From Trueperaceae bacterium (lineage in GTDB: Bacteria > Deinococcota > Deinococci > Deinococcales > Trueperaceae): DNA of 64,000 nt. The position numbers and the translations under genes were made by a program. The DNA lies in contig DASVCN010000023.1 in the NCBI GenBank assembly GCA_036381595.1, forward strand, positions 186,001-250,000. The letters run 5' to 3'. The notes beneath the pieces are model-generated. The model searched no databases and was not told the origin of the DNA. It saw nothing but the letters and a program-made list of their open reading frames with translations. Positions 1 through 8,067 of the stretch are shown here, one piece after another (positions within the stretch are counted from its first letter, which is position 1; every line of letters begins with the position of its first letter).

Positions 1-68
1 TCGCTGGGCCCCGTCGCCAGGTAGCCGAGCGCCTGCAGAGCGTAGATATCGGTCGCCGAGAGTCGCAT
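1..68 (-). CDS. Rrf2-family transcriptional regulator, N-terminal fragment (runs off window)
   Basis: The reverse complement from the ATG at 68 reads MRLSATDIYALQALGYLATG, the start of the winged-helix domain of Rrf2 regulators (MRLS...YAL.AL..LA). Only 22 codons lie inside the window, so the Cys residues that would show an Fe-S cluster (IscR- or NsrR-like) cannot be seen. A minus-strand TAGAAT (74-79) ends 5 bases before the ATG, so the mRNA is probably leaderless. The gene lies downstream of rarA on the same strand but has its own promoter. Family assignment is fairly safe; the ligand is unknown. Confidence 0.72.
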   Translation of the reverse strand, partial: MRLSATDIYALQALGYLATGPS

Positions 69-73
69 GTGGC

Positions 74-79
74 ATTCTA
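74..79 (-). promoter_or_regulatory. -10 element (TAGAAT) of the Rrf2 gene, leaderless spacing
   Basis: Minus-strand TAGAAT followed by five bases and the ATG at 68. With a start site 6-7 bases after the hexamer, transcription would begin at or next to the A of the start codon. Confidence 0.5.
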
Positions 80-169
80 CTTCCGCCCCGCGGCCCGTAG
101 TTTTCCGCTTCGCCGGCGGCTTCGGCGCCGAGGACCTCGTTGTCCGCCGAGATTCAGCGGTCGCCGGCC

Positions 170-2374
170 CTAGGCCGCCTCGATTATCGCCGAAGCGACG
201 CGCCAGCTCACCAGTGATCCCTCGAGGCGGCGCAACCTTCGCTCCACTTCGGCCAGCTCCTCCTTGGATAGGCGCTTGGCCAACCTGCCGGCGTAGGAGG
301 ATCCGCCGGGCTTCGCGGGGAACCAGCCGTCCACCATCTCCGGGGTCACGCGGCGTCCGACTTGGGCGCTGTGCAGGTGCGTCCGGACGACCCCGAAACC
401 CGACTGCTCGAGGGCCGCGACGGCAGTCTCAGGTTGCCACTTGAAGCGTGTGTCTCTGGAGTCCCGGTAGATCTCCTCCTCCGCCTGGCGCCACCTCTCC
501 ACCACCTCCTCGTCGAGCCCTTCGTGACTCACGAGTTCGTAGAGTCGCTGTCCGTTCGCCGGGAACGGTTCTGCGGCGACGAGCCTTCCGCCCTCACGCG
601 AGAGTAGCCTGAGTTCGTCGGCCACTGCGCGCGCGTCTTCGGCATCGCCCAGTAATCCTCGGCCGATGATCACGTCGAAGCGGACCGGTTCGGCTTCGCC
701 GTTCTCCAGGCGTTCTCGCAGTGTGGCGAGGTCGCCGCTCAACACTACCGGGCGTTCCAGCTCAGGAAGTGCCAAGGCTTGCTGCTCGAGCGCCTCCGCT
801 TCTTCGGGCGTGCCTACAAGGCTCCACACCTGACCTTCCGGAGCCCGCCGGACAGCCTCCCAGGTGAAGAGGCCGCTGCCGGCATCCAGGTCTAGCACGA
901 GCTGGTGACGCTGTATCCGGGCGAGATCGAACACGCGCTCGCGGATCTCGGCGAGACGGGCGCCCGCCTGGCTCACCGTGCGCTGCAGCCAGCGATCCCG
1001 CGCCCTGTCGACCGGGCCGCCCGTCAGCACCTCGGGCGGTGCCGAGAATTCCTGCTCGAGCATCGCAGCCAGCTGCGCTTCCCGGCGCCTGGCGACCTCG
1101 TCCCGGATCCGCCGCTCGAAGCCCTGCTCACTGGGGCGGTAGAAGAGTTTGCCCTGCAGCGCTTCGGGCAGGTACTGCTGTGCCACCCAGTGGTCCCGGT
1201 AGGCGTGCGGGTAGAGGTACCCTTCGCCATGGCCGAACCCTTCGCTGTCCCTGTTCGCGTCGCGAAGGTGGTTCGGTACCTCCGCCTCCCGTTCCTGCTG
1301 AACCGCCGCAAGGGCATCGAAGAAGCCCATCGTCGAGTTGCTCTTGGGTGCGGTCGCCAGGTAGAGCGCAGCCTGGGAGAGATGGAAGCGCCCCTCGGGC
1401 ATTCCCACGTAGTCGAACGCCTGCGCGGCCGCCATCGTCACGGCGAGGGCCTGCGGGTCGGCCAGGCCGACGTCCTCGGAAGCGAAGACGATCATGCGCC
1501 TGAACATGAAGCGTGGGTCCTCGCCGGCGTAGACCATCTTGCCCATCCAGTAGAGGGCCGCGTCGGGATCGGAACCCCGCAGGCTCTTGATGAAAGCGCT
1601 GATGGTATCGAAGTGGGCGTCGCCTTCCTTGTCGTAGAGGACCGCACGACGCTGGATCGATTCCTCGGCCACCTCCCGCGTGATGACGACGATCCCCTCG
1701 TCGTCCGGCACCGTCGTAGTGACGGCCAGTTCGAGGGCGTTGAGCAGTGCTCGGGCGTCGCCGTTGGCCACGTTCACCAGATGCTCGAGGGCGTCCTCGT
1801 CGATCTCGACCTGGAGCCGGCCGTAGCCGCGCTCCTCGTTGGAGAGCGCCTGGTAGGCGACCCGGCGAAGGTCCTCGGCGTCCAGAGGCTCGAGCTGGAA
1901 GATCCTGGAGCGGCTGACGAGCGCCTTGTTCACCTCGAAGTAGGGGTTCTCGGTGGTGGCTCCGATGAGGATGACGGTGCCGTTCTCGACCCAGGGCAAT
2001 AGGGCGTCCTGCTGCGCCTTGTTGAAGCGGTGGACCTCATCGACGAAGAGGATGGTGCGGCGGCCCATCCGCTGGCGATCGCCGGCCTCCTTGACCGCCT
2101 CGCGGATGTCCTTCACCCCGGAGAGGACCGCGTTGAGAGCGGTGAAGTGCGCCCTGGTCGAGTTGGCGATGACGCGAGCGAGGGTAGTCTTGCCGGTGCC
2201 TGGCGGGCCGTAGAAGATGAGGCTGGAGAGCTGGTCGGCCTGGATCGCTCGCCGCAGGAGTCGGCCGGGGGCGAGGATATGACCCTGGCCGATGAACTCG
2301 TCGAGAGTCCGTGGCCGCATCCGCGCGGCCAGCGGCTGGTCGAGTTCGCTCTCGAAGAGGCTTCGTTCGCTCAT
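170..2374 (-). CDS. rarA: RarA/MgsA AAA+ ATPase fused to a C-terminal methyltransferase-like domain
   Basis: Residues 1 to about 435 are a RarA (MgsA/WRNIP1-type) recombination factor, a clamp-loader-like AAA+ ATPase acting at stalled forks. Visible motifs are Walker A GPPGTGKT at 56-63, Walker [11 protein letters not shown] around 108-117, sensor-1 GATTEN at 138-143 and the oligomerisation region ending near [18 protein letters not shown]. RarA alone is about 430-450 aa; this protein has 734. The extra ~280 residues contain a nucleotide-binding motif DLDAGSG (495-501) typical of class I SAM-dependent methyltransferases, followed by an alternating alpha/beta pattern. RarA fused to a C-terminal domain is known from Cyanobacteria. 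Neighbours: it starts 33 bases after the radical SAM gene and is probably co-transcribed with it. The substrate of the second domain is unknown. Confidence 0.93.
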   Translation of the reverse strand: MSERSLFESELDQPLAARMRPRTLDEFIGQGHILAPGRLLRRAIQADQLSSLIFYGPPGTGKTTLARVIANSTRAHFTALNAVLSGVKDIREAVKEAGDRQRMGRRTILFVDEVHRFNKAQQDALLPWVENGTVILIGATTENPYFEVNKALVSRSRIFQLEPLDAEDLRRVAYQALSNEERGYGRLQVEIDEDALEHLVNVANGDARALLNALELAVTTTVPDDEGIVVITREVAEESIQRRAVLYDKEGDAHFDTISAFIKSLRGSDPDAALYWMGKMVYAGEDPRFMFRRMIVFASEDVGLADPQALAVTMAAAQAFDYVGMPEGRFHLSQAALYLATAPKSNSTMGFFDALAAVQQEREAEVPNHLRDANRDSEGFGHGEGYLYPHAYRDHWVAQQYLPEALQGKLFYRPSEQGFERRIRDEVARRREAQLAAMLEQEFSAPPEVLTGGPVDRARDRWLQRTVSQAGARLAEIRERVFDLARIQRHQLVLDLDAGSGLFTWEAVRRAPEGQVWSLVGTPEEAEALEQQALALPELERPVVLSGDLATLRERLENGEAEPVRFDVIIGRGLLGDAEDARAVADELRLLSREGGRLVAAEPFPANGQRLYELVSHEGLDEEVVERWRQAEEEIYRDSRDTRFKWQPETAVAALEQSGFGVVRTHLHSAQVGRRVTPEMVDGWFPAKPGGSSYAGRLAKRLSKEELAEVERRLRRLEGSLVSWRVASAIIEAA

Positions 2375-2407
2375 GGTCAGGGTCCTGTGTTGCGCGCCGC
2401 GCCTCGC

Positions 2408-4423
2408 TCAGCCTTCGCTCTCGTCGCGTGACTCGAACAGCGACGGTTGGCTGCTCGAGCCAGGCACCCTGAAGTGCTCGCCGCTAAGCAGGAACGAGCG
2501 TTCGGAGAGGCCGTGACGCTTCCTGTTCACGTGGAACATCGTACGCACGCTCTGGGCGTACGGTCCCTCACCCCTCATCCGCTTGCCGAAGGCGGCTTCG
2601 TTCAGCTTGCCGCCGCGCGCCTGACGCAGCCTGCCGAGCACCTTCTCCTTCCGATCCGGGAAGTGCGCCTCGAGCCAGTCGAGGAATATCCCCTCCACCG
2701 CGCCGGGGAGCCGGATCAGGATGAAGTGAGCGCTCTTCGCTCCGGCATCTGCAACGGCGCTGAGGATGGCAGGGATCTCCTCGTCGTTGAGGGCCGGGAT
2801 CACCGGCGCGATATTGACGCTGACCGGTATTCCGGCAGCGCTGAGCTCACGGACGGCATCCACCCTTCGGCGGCCGGTACTGGTCCTGGGCTCCATCTTC
2901 CTTCGCAGATCCTCGTTGAGGGTAGTGATGGACAAGGTCACGTGGGAGGCATCGTACTTGGCCAGCTCTGCCAGGATGTCGATGTCTCTAACCACAAGGT
3001 GGTTCTTGGTGATGACGCTCACCGGGTGGCGGAAGTCGCGAAGCACCTCGAGGCAGGAGCGCGTTAGCTTCAACTTCCGCTCAATAGGCTGATACGGGTC
3101 GGTGACGCCGGAGAGCAGCATCGTCTTGGGCTCCCAGCTCGGTTTGCGCAGTTCGCGTTCCAGGAGGGCCGGGGCGTCCTCCTTCACCATGATCATCCGC
3201 TCGAAGTCGAGGCCCGGGGATAAGCCCAGGTACTCATGGCTGGGGCGGGCGTAGCAGTTGTGGCTCACGACGCCGTTGGCTATGAAGTCACCGGTGCCGG
3301 TGGTGATGTCGAACATGGGGATCTCAACACCGAGGTCCTCGATCTTCGCGACCCTCAGGTCAACCGTGTTCTTGATCGCCTGGCCTTCGATCGACCTTTT
3401 ACGAGCAATAGCCGGGCCGGTCATGTGGAAGAAGCGAAGGTGCGTTCGCAACCCGCCAGTGATTCGGATCGCTCTGAGATTCTTGCCGTTCGGGTTCATG
3501 CGGCTGTCGATCGTCCATGAGAAGCCAAGGCTGTCCAAAGCAGTGCAAACCGCCGAAATGATTCCATCGTCGGAGTTGTGAATCCGCAGGATCCCGTCCC
3601 TATAGCTACCCTCGGCGTCGAAGATCCCTGCAAGAAAACCTTTCTGCCAGTCCTGGAGGTCAGTGAGGGCTGGGCGGAACTGGTGGACTCGGCTATTTTG
3701 TCGTTTTGGTCTGACTTGAAAGAAGGTCTCGAGATGCCCGTCTCCACGAATCATGCCGCACAGATATCCCTGCCTGTACGCCTCATTCCGGTCCGGCGCC
3801 TGCGCGAACTGCCCTGTCCCGAGCATGTGGTCGTTGGTTGTCAGATGCCGACGGCGGCAGCTGCCGTGCTCACTCCCTGTCACGTGCTTCCAACCGCGCT
3901 CCGTGAGGAATCTATGCTCGCCGCTTGTGACCAGTTCGGTCCCGTCTGCCAGTGTGATCCGATAAGCGTGCCTGTACGAACTCCAATGGTCCAGCACGTC
4001 CGTTCGCACGAAGCGGCGGTATTTTCCTTTTCGGACAGTGCCGTAGATCCGGTCGCCTTTTCGTAGCGACTGAATTTCCCGGTAGCTCCCGTCCGCCATC
4101 AGAATCGCGGTGTCACCTTCTACACAGTAGGAGCACCCGTGACTGCACCCTCGATACGGGTTCAGCGAGATGTCGAACGGTATGTCGGGGCTGTCATTGC
4201 GGCTTACTACCGAGCGGCTCTTGTCGCTTAGGTAACGCGTCTCCTCGTCGAGCGCGTCATCTGGCTCGAACGCATCCGGATCCGGTTCGTACCGGAAGCG
4301 GTCGAAGCGAGAACCGGGGTTGCGCGACGCTCCGCGACCCCTGGGTGGAGTCAGAGGGATCCCGCTGCCTTCCCGCCTTTCTTCATCTTCCACCCGTTCA
4401 GGATATTGGGCAGAGGGGCTCAC
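2408..4423 (-). CDS. PA0069/Rv2578c-family radical SAM protein interrupted by an intein
   Basis: After removal of the intein (residues 100-389) the extein is about 381 aa and matches the PA0069/Rv2578c radical SAM family. It has NPYRGCSHGCSY joined to CYARPSHEYLGLSPGLDFE, which rebuilds the CX3CX2C motif binding the 4Fe-4S cluster (Cys93, Cys97 and the +1 Cys390 after splicing). The C-terminal half carries the usual conserved blocks (TDPYQPIERKLKLTR, PVSVITKN, LSITTLNEDLRRKMEPRT). The reaction of this family is not established. The start is GTG at 4423, with GGTGGAAG upstream and an AT-rich -10-like TAATAAAT near 4440-4447. Without splicing the cluster cannot form, so activity depends on the intein. 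Confidence 0.9.
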   Translation of the reverse strand: MSPSAQYPERVEDEERREGSGIPLTPPRGRGASRNPGSRFDRFRYEPDPDAFEPDDALDEETRYLSDKSRSVVSRNDSPDIPFDISLNPYRGCSHGCSYCVEGDTAILMADGSYREIQSLRKGDRIYGTVRKGKYRRFVRTDVLDHWSSYRHAYRITLADGTELVTSGEHRFLTERGWKHVTGSEHGSCRRRHLTTNDHMLGTGQFAQAPDRNEAYRQGYLCGMIRGDGHLETFFQVRPKRQNSRVHQFRPALTDLQDWQKGFLAGIFDAEGSYRDGILRIHNSDDGIISAVCTALDSLGFSWTIDSRMNPNGKNLRAIRITGGLRTHLRFFHMTGPAIARKRSIEGQAIKNTVDLRVAKIEDLGVEIPMFDITTGTGDFIANGVVSHNCYARPSHEYLGLSPGLDFERMIMVKEDAPALLERELRKPSWEPKTMLLSGVTDPYQPIERKLKLTRSCLEVLRDFRHPVSVITKNHLVVRDIDILAELAKYDASHVTLSITTLNEDLRRKMEPRTSTGRRRVDAVRELSAAGIPVSVNIAPVIPALNDEEIPAILSAVADAGAKSAHFILIRLPGAVEGIFLDWLEAHFPDRKEKVLGRLRQARGGKLNEAAFGKRMRGEGPYAQSVRTMFHVNRKRHGLSERSFLLSGEHFRVPGSSSQPSLFESRDESEG
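3257..4126 (-). mobile_element. Intein with LAGLIDADG homing endonuclease domain (290 aa)
   Basis: The intein starts at Cys100 (block A CVEGDTAILMADGS), has a block B TSGEHRFLT with His170, two LAGLIDADG-like helices (YLCGMIRGDGH 220-230; FLAGIFDAEGS 263-273), block F MFDITTGTGDFIANG and block G VVSHN followed by the +1 Cys390. The first helix has GDG and the second DAEG, so both acidic positions look intact. Base composition differs from the host: about 53-57% GC in 3541-3600 and 3661-3720 by hand count, against about 72% in flanking extein at 2581-2640. This supports horizontal entry. Inteins at this position are known in some actinobacterial members of the family; this copy appears complete and splicing-competent. 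Confidence 0.93.
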
Positions 4424-4510
4424 GGGGGACTTCCACCCTACATTTATTAAGGTACTGCTCGACTACGTAGAGCACCTCCCAGGCACCGGCTGCTTGCCTC
4501 GACGCCACGG

Positions 4511-4565
4511 TTCACACGGCGTTCACAGAGCATGCACGAGCCCTTCACCCGCCTCCGGATAGCCT
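4511..4565 (+). promoter_or_regulatory. Promoter with four 11-bp-spaced TTCAC boxes and a -10 (TAGCCT)
   Basis: TTCAC occurs at 4511, 4522 and 4544 with TGCAC at 4533, so four boxes lie on an exact 11-bp period, one helical turn apart. A TANNNT hexamer (TAGCCT, 4560-4565) begins 16 bases after the last box begins. Direct repeats of 11 bp placed about 10 bp upstream of -10 are the layout of PhoB/OmpR-type activator sites. The same layout recurs at 5083-5137, and an OmpR-family regulator is encoded at 5637. Confidence 0.65.
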
Positions 4566-4611
4566 CCTGACGCCGGCGTCTCGACGAGGTCGTCGGCGGA
4601 AGGAGCCTCTG

Positions 4612-5070
4612 ATGACCAGCCTCTACAACCTCCTCCAATTCGTTCACGTAGCCGCAGCCATCGTCTGGCTGGGCGGTTCGGCGGCGCTCTTCGTTTTGAA
4701 CGCGCGTCTCGCGGGCCGACTCGACGGCGCCGGCACGGCCGCCCTGGAAAGCCAGAGTGCCAGGCTGGGCGCACTGCTCTTCGGTCCCGCGGCGGTCACC
4801 ACCCTGCTCGCCGGCTTCGGGATGGTTGCCGTCTCGGGCATGGGAGCCCAGCTGTGGGTGATCTGGGGTCTGGCGGTCGTAGTTGCTTCGCTGGTGCTTT
4901 CGGGCGGGTTCATCCGTCGTGTCGCGGCCCGGCTGGGCGAGCTCACGGCCTCGCCCGACACCGATGCTGCGCTCGTTGCCCGCCAGCGGACCCGCCTGGG
5001 CCTCCTCAACGCGCTCAATCTGCTGCTCCTGCTGTCGGCCGTGTGGGCGATGGTCGTGAAGCCGGTCTAG
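4612..5070 (+). CDS. Four-helix membrane protein, DUF2269/CopD-like
   Basis: A 152-aa integral membrane protein with about four hydrophobic segments (near 6-28, 48-70, 76-100 and 125-148). The opening YNLLQFVHVAAAIVWLGGSA has the HVxxAxxWxGG signature seen in DUF2269 and CopD-like membrane proteins, where the His may bind metal or haem. The start ATG is preceded by GGAAGGAG. The upstream leader (CGGCGGAAGGAGC...CTGATG) is almost identical to that of the next gene, and both share the 11-bp TTCAC promoter. It is probably part of the regulon of the neighbouring two-component system. Specific function is unknown. Confidence 0.7.
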   Translation: MTSLYNLLQFVHVAAAIVWLGGSAALFVLNARLAGRLDGAGTAALESQSARLGALLFGPAAVTTLLAGFGMVAVSGMGAQLWVIWGLAVVVASLVLSGGFIRRVAARLGELTASPDTDAALVARQRTRLGLLNALNLLLLLSAVWAMVVKPV

Positions 5071-5082
5071 TCGAAACCGACG

Positions 5083-5137
5083 TTCACACGCCCTTCACGA
5101 AGCCCGCGCACCCCCTTCACGGGCCCACTCCTAGCCT
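5083..5137 (+). promoter_or_regulatory. Second TTCAC-box promoter, same layout as 4511-4565
   Basis: TTCAC at 5083, 5094 and 5116 sits on the same 11-bp grid; the third position (5105) has decayed to CGCGC. TAGCCT at 5132-5137 again begins 16 bases after the start of the last box. It probably drives 5192-8019, including the regulator itself, which implies autoregulation. Confidence 0.65.
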
Positions 5138-5191
5138 CTAGTCATAGCCGGCGGATCAGGCGAGACCGGGCGCCGGCGGAAGGAGCAACTG

Positions 5192-5593
5192 ATGGCATAC
5201 GCATTCGGTTACGGACACGCGATGGGATTCGGCTTCGGATTCCTGAACTTCATCGGCACGATCCTGTTCATCGTGCTGATCGTCTGGACGATCAAGTTCC
5301 TCGTTAGGGGCGGACGCGGCAGCTGGCGAGCGCGCGGCTGGGAGCGACCCGGCGGCGGAGACCCGGCGCTCGCGGCTGCCCGTGAACGCTTCGCCAGGAG
5401 CGAGATCGGCAGCGAGGAGTACGAGGCTATCAGCAAGGGCCTCAGGCAGGACGAGGACAGACGCTCCGGGCCGTCGTTCGGGAACTGGTTCGACGGTCGC
5501 GACCGGGCGCTCGAACTGGCGCGGATGCGCTTCGCGAAGGGCGAGATCGGGCTCGAGGAGTTCGAGCGGATAAGGAAGGGCCTGGCGGGCTGA
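5192..5593 (+). CDS. Membrane-anchored protein with two SHOCT motifs
   Basis: 133 aa. A glycine/aromatic-rich N-terminus leads into one membrane helix (about 15-37), then a basic linker and two copies of a short helical repeat: ALAAARERFARSEIGSEEYE (about 62-81) and ALELARMRFAKGEIGLEEFE (about 110-129). Each matches the SHOCT (short C-terminal) domain, thought to mediate oligomerisation. The ATG is preceded by GGAAGGAG. The response regulator gene follows after 43 bases, so this is probably the first gene of the two-component operon. It may be an envelope-stress effector or sensor partner; the function is not known. Confidence 0.75.
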   Translation: MAYAFGYGHAMGFGFGFLNFIGTILFIVLIVWTIKFLVRGGRGSWRARGWERPGGGDPALAAARERFARSEIGSEEYEAISKGLRQDEDRRSGPSFGNWFDGRDRALELARMRFAKGEIGLEEFERIRKGLAG

Positions 5594-5636
5594 TCCGCTC
5601 GCCGGCCCGCCGGTCAGATCGGGTCTATGCCCTATC

Positions 5637-6320
5637 GTGAAACCCGTGGAAGCCACCATCCTCATCGTCGAAGACGAAGCGAGGCTTGCGGAAATCCTCG
5701 AGGAGTACCTTCGCCTCGAGGGTTTCCGTACCGAACGCGCCAAGGACGGGGCGAGAGCGCTCGAACTGTGGCGCGCCGCGAAGCCGGATCTCATCCTGCT
5801 CGACCTGATGTTGCCCGAGGTCGACGGCCTCGAGGTTGCCCGTCGAGTCCGAGCCGAGTCCGACCTCCCGATAATCATGCTCACCGCCCGTGACGAAGAG
5901 GTCGACAAGCTGGTGGGGCTGGGCCTCGGCGCCGACGACTACGTGGTGAAGCCGTACAGCCCTCGCGAAGTCGTCGCGCGTATCAAGGCGGTTCTGCGTA
6001 GGACGTCCGGCGGGACCGTTCGGCCCCGTAGGTTCAGGTGCGGCCGCCTTGAAGTCGACCTCGATCGCTATCTCGTCAGTTGCGACGGCACGTCCGTCAA
6101 TGCCACCAGCAGCGAGATCCGACTGCTGGCCGAACTCGCTCGCGAACCAGGCGTGGTGAAGCGGCGAGCCGAGCTGCTCGCCGAAGTCGGGGACCCGGAG
6201 CGCTGGGCCGACGAGCGTACGGTCGACGCCCACGTGAAGAACCTGAGGCGAAAGCTGGGGGAGTGCGGTGAGGCGCTGGAGACGGTGCGTGGAGTCGGCT
6301 ACCGGTTGCGGGAGGGCTGA
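5637..6320 (+). CDS. OmpR/PhoB-family response regulator
   Basis: 227 aa, normal for the family. The receiver domain (about 7-120) has the acidic pocket E12-D13, phosphoacceptor Asp56 (LILLDLMLPEVDG) and the conserved Lys in YVVKPYSP. The C-terminal winged helix (about 135-225) ends in the typical TVDAHVKNLRRKLG...VRGVGYRLREG. Start is GTG. The sensor kinase follows directly, its start codon touching this stop. The best candidate targets are the two 11-bp TTCAC arrays at 4511 and 5083, because this family binds such direct repeats head to tail. Confidence 0.93.
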   Translation: MKPVEATILIVEDEARLAEILEEYLRLEGFRTERAKDGARALELWRAAKPDLILLDLMLPEVDGLEVARRVRAESDLPIIMLTARDEEVDKLVGLGLGADDYVVKPYSPREVVARIKAVLRRTSGGTVRPRRFRCGRLEVDLDRYLVSCDGTSVNATSSEIRLLAELAREPGVVKRRAELLAEVGDPERWADERTVDAHVKNLRRKLGECGEALETVRGVGYRLREG

Positions 6321-7661
6321 GTGCCGCATCCCGGACGACGGGGCGCAGGTCACCATGGCCGTGGCCGAACCTTTCACCCTGGCCGGCGCCCGTGGGGCCT
6401 GCGCCGTCGCCTCACCTTCGCGTTCGCGTTCGTCGCCCTGGCGGCGGTCGGACTCACCACCTGGCTCACCCTTGGTGCCGTCTTCGAGGCGCAGCACGCG
6501 CTCTTCGGCGGGGGACCGGGCGCCGAAGAGCGCGTGCAGGCGCCGCCATCGGCGGCTCAGCGGCCGGCAGGGGCCCAGCCGGAGGGGTGGGAAGAACATC
6601 GCTTCGGCCCGCCGTGGTGGCTGGGTGGAGACGCCGCGCCTCGCTGGTTCGACGACAGCGCCGAGGGCGTAGACGCTGGCGGCCCACCCTGGACCGACCC
6701 CGAGTTCGCCGTCGCCCGGGAGGCTTTCTTCGGCGTCAGCCGGACCGCCTTCCTGGCGGCCGTCATCTCATTCCTGCTGGCGGTGGTCGCGGCGGCCTTC
6801 GTCACCAGACGGATAACCCGGCCGCTTACCGCCCTCACTCGCGGCGCCGAACGCCTGGGAGCAGGGGAGCGCGGCATCCGCCTGGATCTCCCGCCGTCCC
6901 GGGATGAGCTCAGACGGCTCACCGAGGCGTTCAACGACCTCGTGGCGGGGCTGGAGCGCCAGGAGGCGTGGCGTCGCGACATGGTCGCCGACGTAGCTCA
7001 CGACTTGCGCACGCCGCTCTCCGTCCTGCGCAGCGAGATCGAGGCGATGCAGGACGGCGTGACCCGGGTCGACGCTCACGGCCTGGACCGCCTGCACGGC
7101 GAAGTGATGATGATGGCTCGCCTGGTCGCCGACCTGCGAGACCTCTCGCTGGCAGAGAGCGGCGCGCTCGAGCTCGACCGCCAGGAGACCCAGCTGGCTC
7201 CTTTCCTGCACGACGTGGCAGCATCCTTCGCCCTGCGCGCCGGCCGGGCCGGCACCGAAGTGCGAGTCGTGGACACCCCCAACGACCTCTGCGCCGAGAT
7301 CGACCGGTTGCGCCTCCGGCAGCTGCTCGCCAATCTCGTCGACAACGCCATCCGTCACGCCGGTTCCGGGCCGATCGAGCTGAGCGCGGCCGAGCGCGAG
7401 CGGGGAGTGACCATCCGGGTCCGTGATCATGGAGCGGGACTGTCCGACGAAGCGATAGGCCGCATATTCGAACGCTTCTACCGGCTCGATCCGTCACGAA
7501 GCCGGACGGGTTCAGATTCGACGGGCTCGGGGCTCGGGTTGGCCATAGCCAAGGCCCTCGCCGAGGCTCACGGGGGCCGCATCGAAGCCGGCAACCACCC
7601 GGAAGGCGGAGCCGTCTTCTCGGTCTGGTTGCCCGCACGCGAGGAGGTCGAACATGACTGA
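6321..7661 (+). CDS. Two-component sensor histidine kinase
   Basis: 446 aa. Membrane helices at about 30-53 and 143-162 flank an 85-residue extracytoplasmic part rich in Pro, Gly, Trp and acidic residues (for example FGPPWWLGGDAAPRWFDD). That part has no recognised sensory fold. HAMP is at about 163-215, the HisKA phosphoacceptor is His227 (DVAHDLRTPLS), and the HATPase has N box LVDNAIRH, G1 DHGAGL, F box FERFYRLD and G2 GSGLGLAIAK. The annotated GTG touches the stop of the regulator; a start slightly downstream is possible because the first ~25 residues are not conserved in type. It partners the regulator at 5637; the signal is unknown. Confidence 0.93.
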   Translation: MPHPGRRGAGHHGRGRTFHPGRRPWGLRRRLTFAFAFVALAAVGLTTWLTLGAVFEAQHALFGGGPGAEERVQAPPSAAQRPAGAQPEGWEEHRFGPPWWLGGDAAPRWFDDSAEGVDAGGPPWTDPEFAVAREAFFGVSRTAFLAAVISFLLAVVAAAFVTRRITRPLTALTRGAERLGAGERGIRLDLPPSRDELRRLTEAFNDLVAGLERQEAWRRDMVADVAHDLRTPLSVLRSEIEAMQDGVTRVDAHGLDRLHGEVMMMARLVADLRDLSLAESGALELDRQETQLAPFLHDVAASFALRAGRAGTEVRVVDTPNDLCAEIDRLRLRQLLANLVDNAIRHAGSGPIELSAAERERGVTIRVRDHGAGLSDEAIGRIFERFYRLDPSRSRTGSDSTGSGLGLAIAKALAEAHGGRIEAGNHPEGGAVFSVWLPAREEVEHD

Positions 7662-8019
7662 GAGAACCCGCAGGCCACTTCGTATACGGCTCTTCCTGCT
7701 TTTCGAAGCGCTCACCTTCCTGATCGCCGCGACCGTACACTTCGGTGCTTTCGGTCCCGCCTACCGGCACTACCCGGCCGGTACCGCCGAGACGGTGATA
7801 GGGGGCGTCCTGCTCCTCGGTCTGTTGCTCAGCCTGCTCAGGTCCGGCTGGACGCGACCGGTAGCCATCGGCGCCCAAGGATTCGCGCTGCTGGGCACGA
7901 TAGTCGGCCTGGTTACGATCGCCATCGGAGTCGGTCCTCGCACCGTTCCCGATCTCGTCTACCACCTGCTCATCATCGCGGCGCTGGCGTGGGGCCTGGC
8001 CGTCGCCTGGAGAAGCTGA
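7654..8019 (+). CDS. Small four-helix membrane protein of unknown function
   Basis: 121 aa with four hydrophobic stretches (about 10-30, 44-62, 70-90 and 97-118). The ATG overlaps the end of the kinase gene by 8 bases, so it is translationally coupled and belongs to the two-component operon. A lone His-Phe pair in the first helix region (AATVHFGAFG) and an RHYP motif are the only notable residues. I do not recognise a family. By context it could be an accessory membrane component of the sensor or an output of the operon. Confidence 0.65.
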   Translation: MTERTRRPLRIRLFLLFEALTFLIAATVHFGAFGPAYRHYPAGTAETVIGGVLLLGLLLSLLRSGWTRPVAIGAQGFALLGTIVGLVTIAIGVGPRTVPDLVYHLLIIAALAWGLAVAWRS

Positions 8020-8067
8020 ACCGCGAGCGAACCCCTGTGCGATACTGACCGGCGGCTAGGAGGTCGG

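Noticed and set aside
905-2002. Long open frame antisense to rarA (365 codons) and similar long antisense frames opposite gltA, purA, E1alpha, uvrC and the ABC genes
   Set aside because: They mirror strongly supported genes, have no family signatures and are expected in GC-rich DNA where stop codons are rare.
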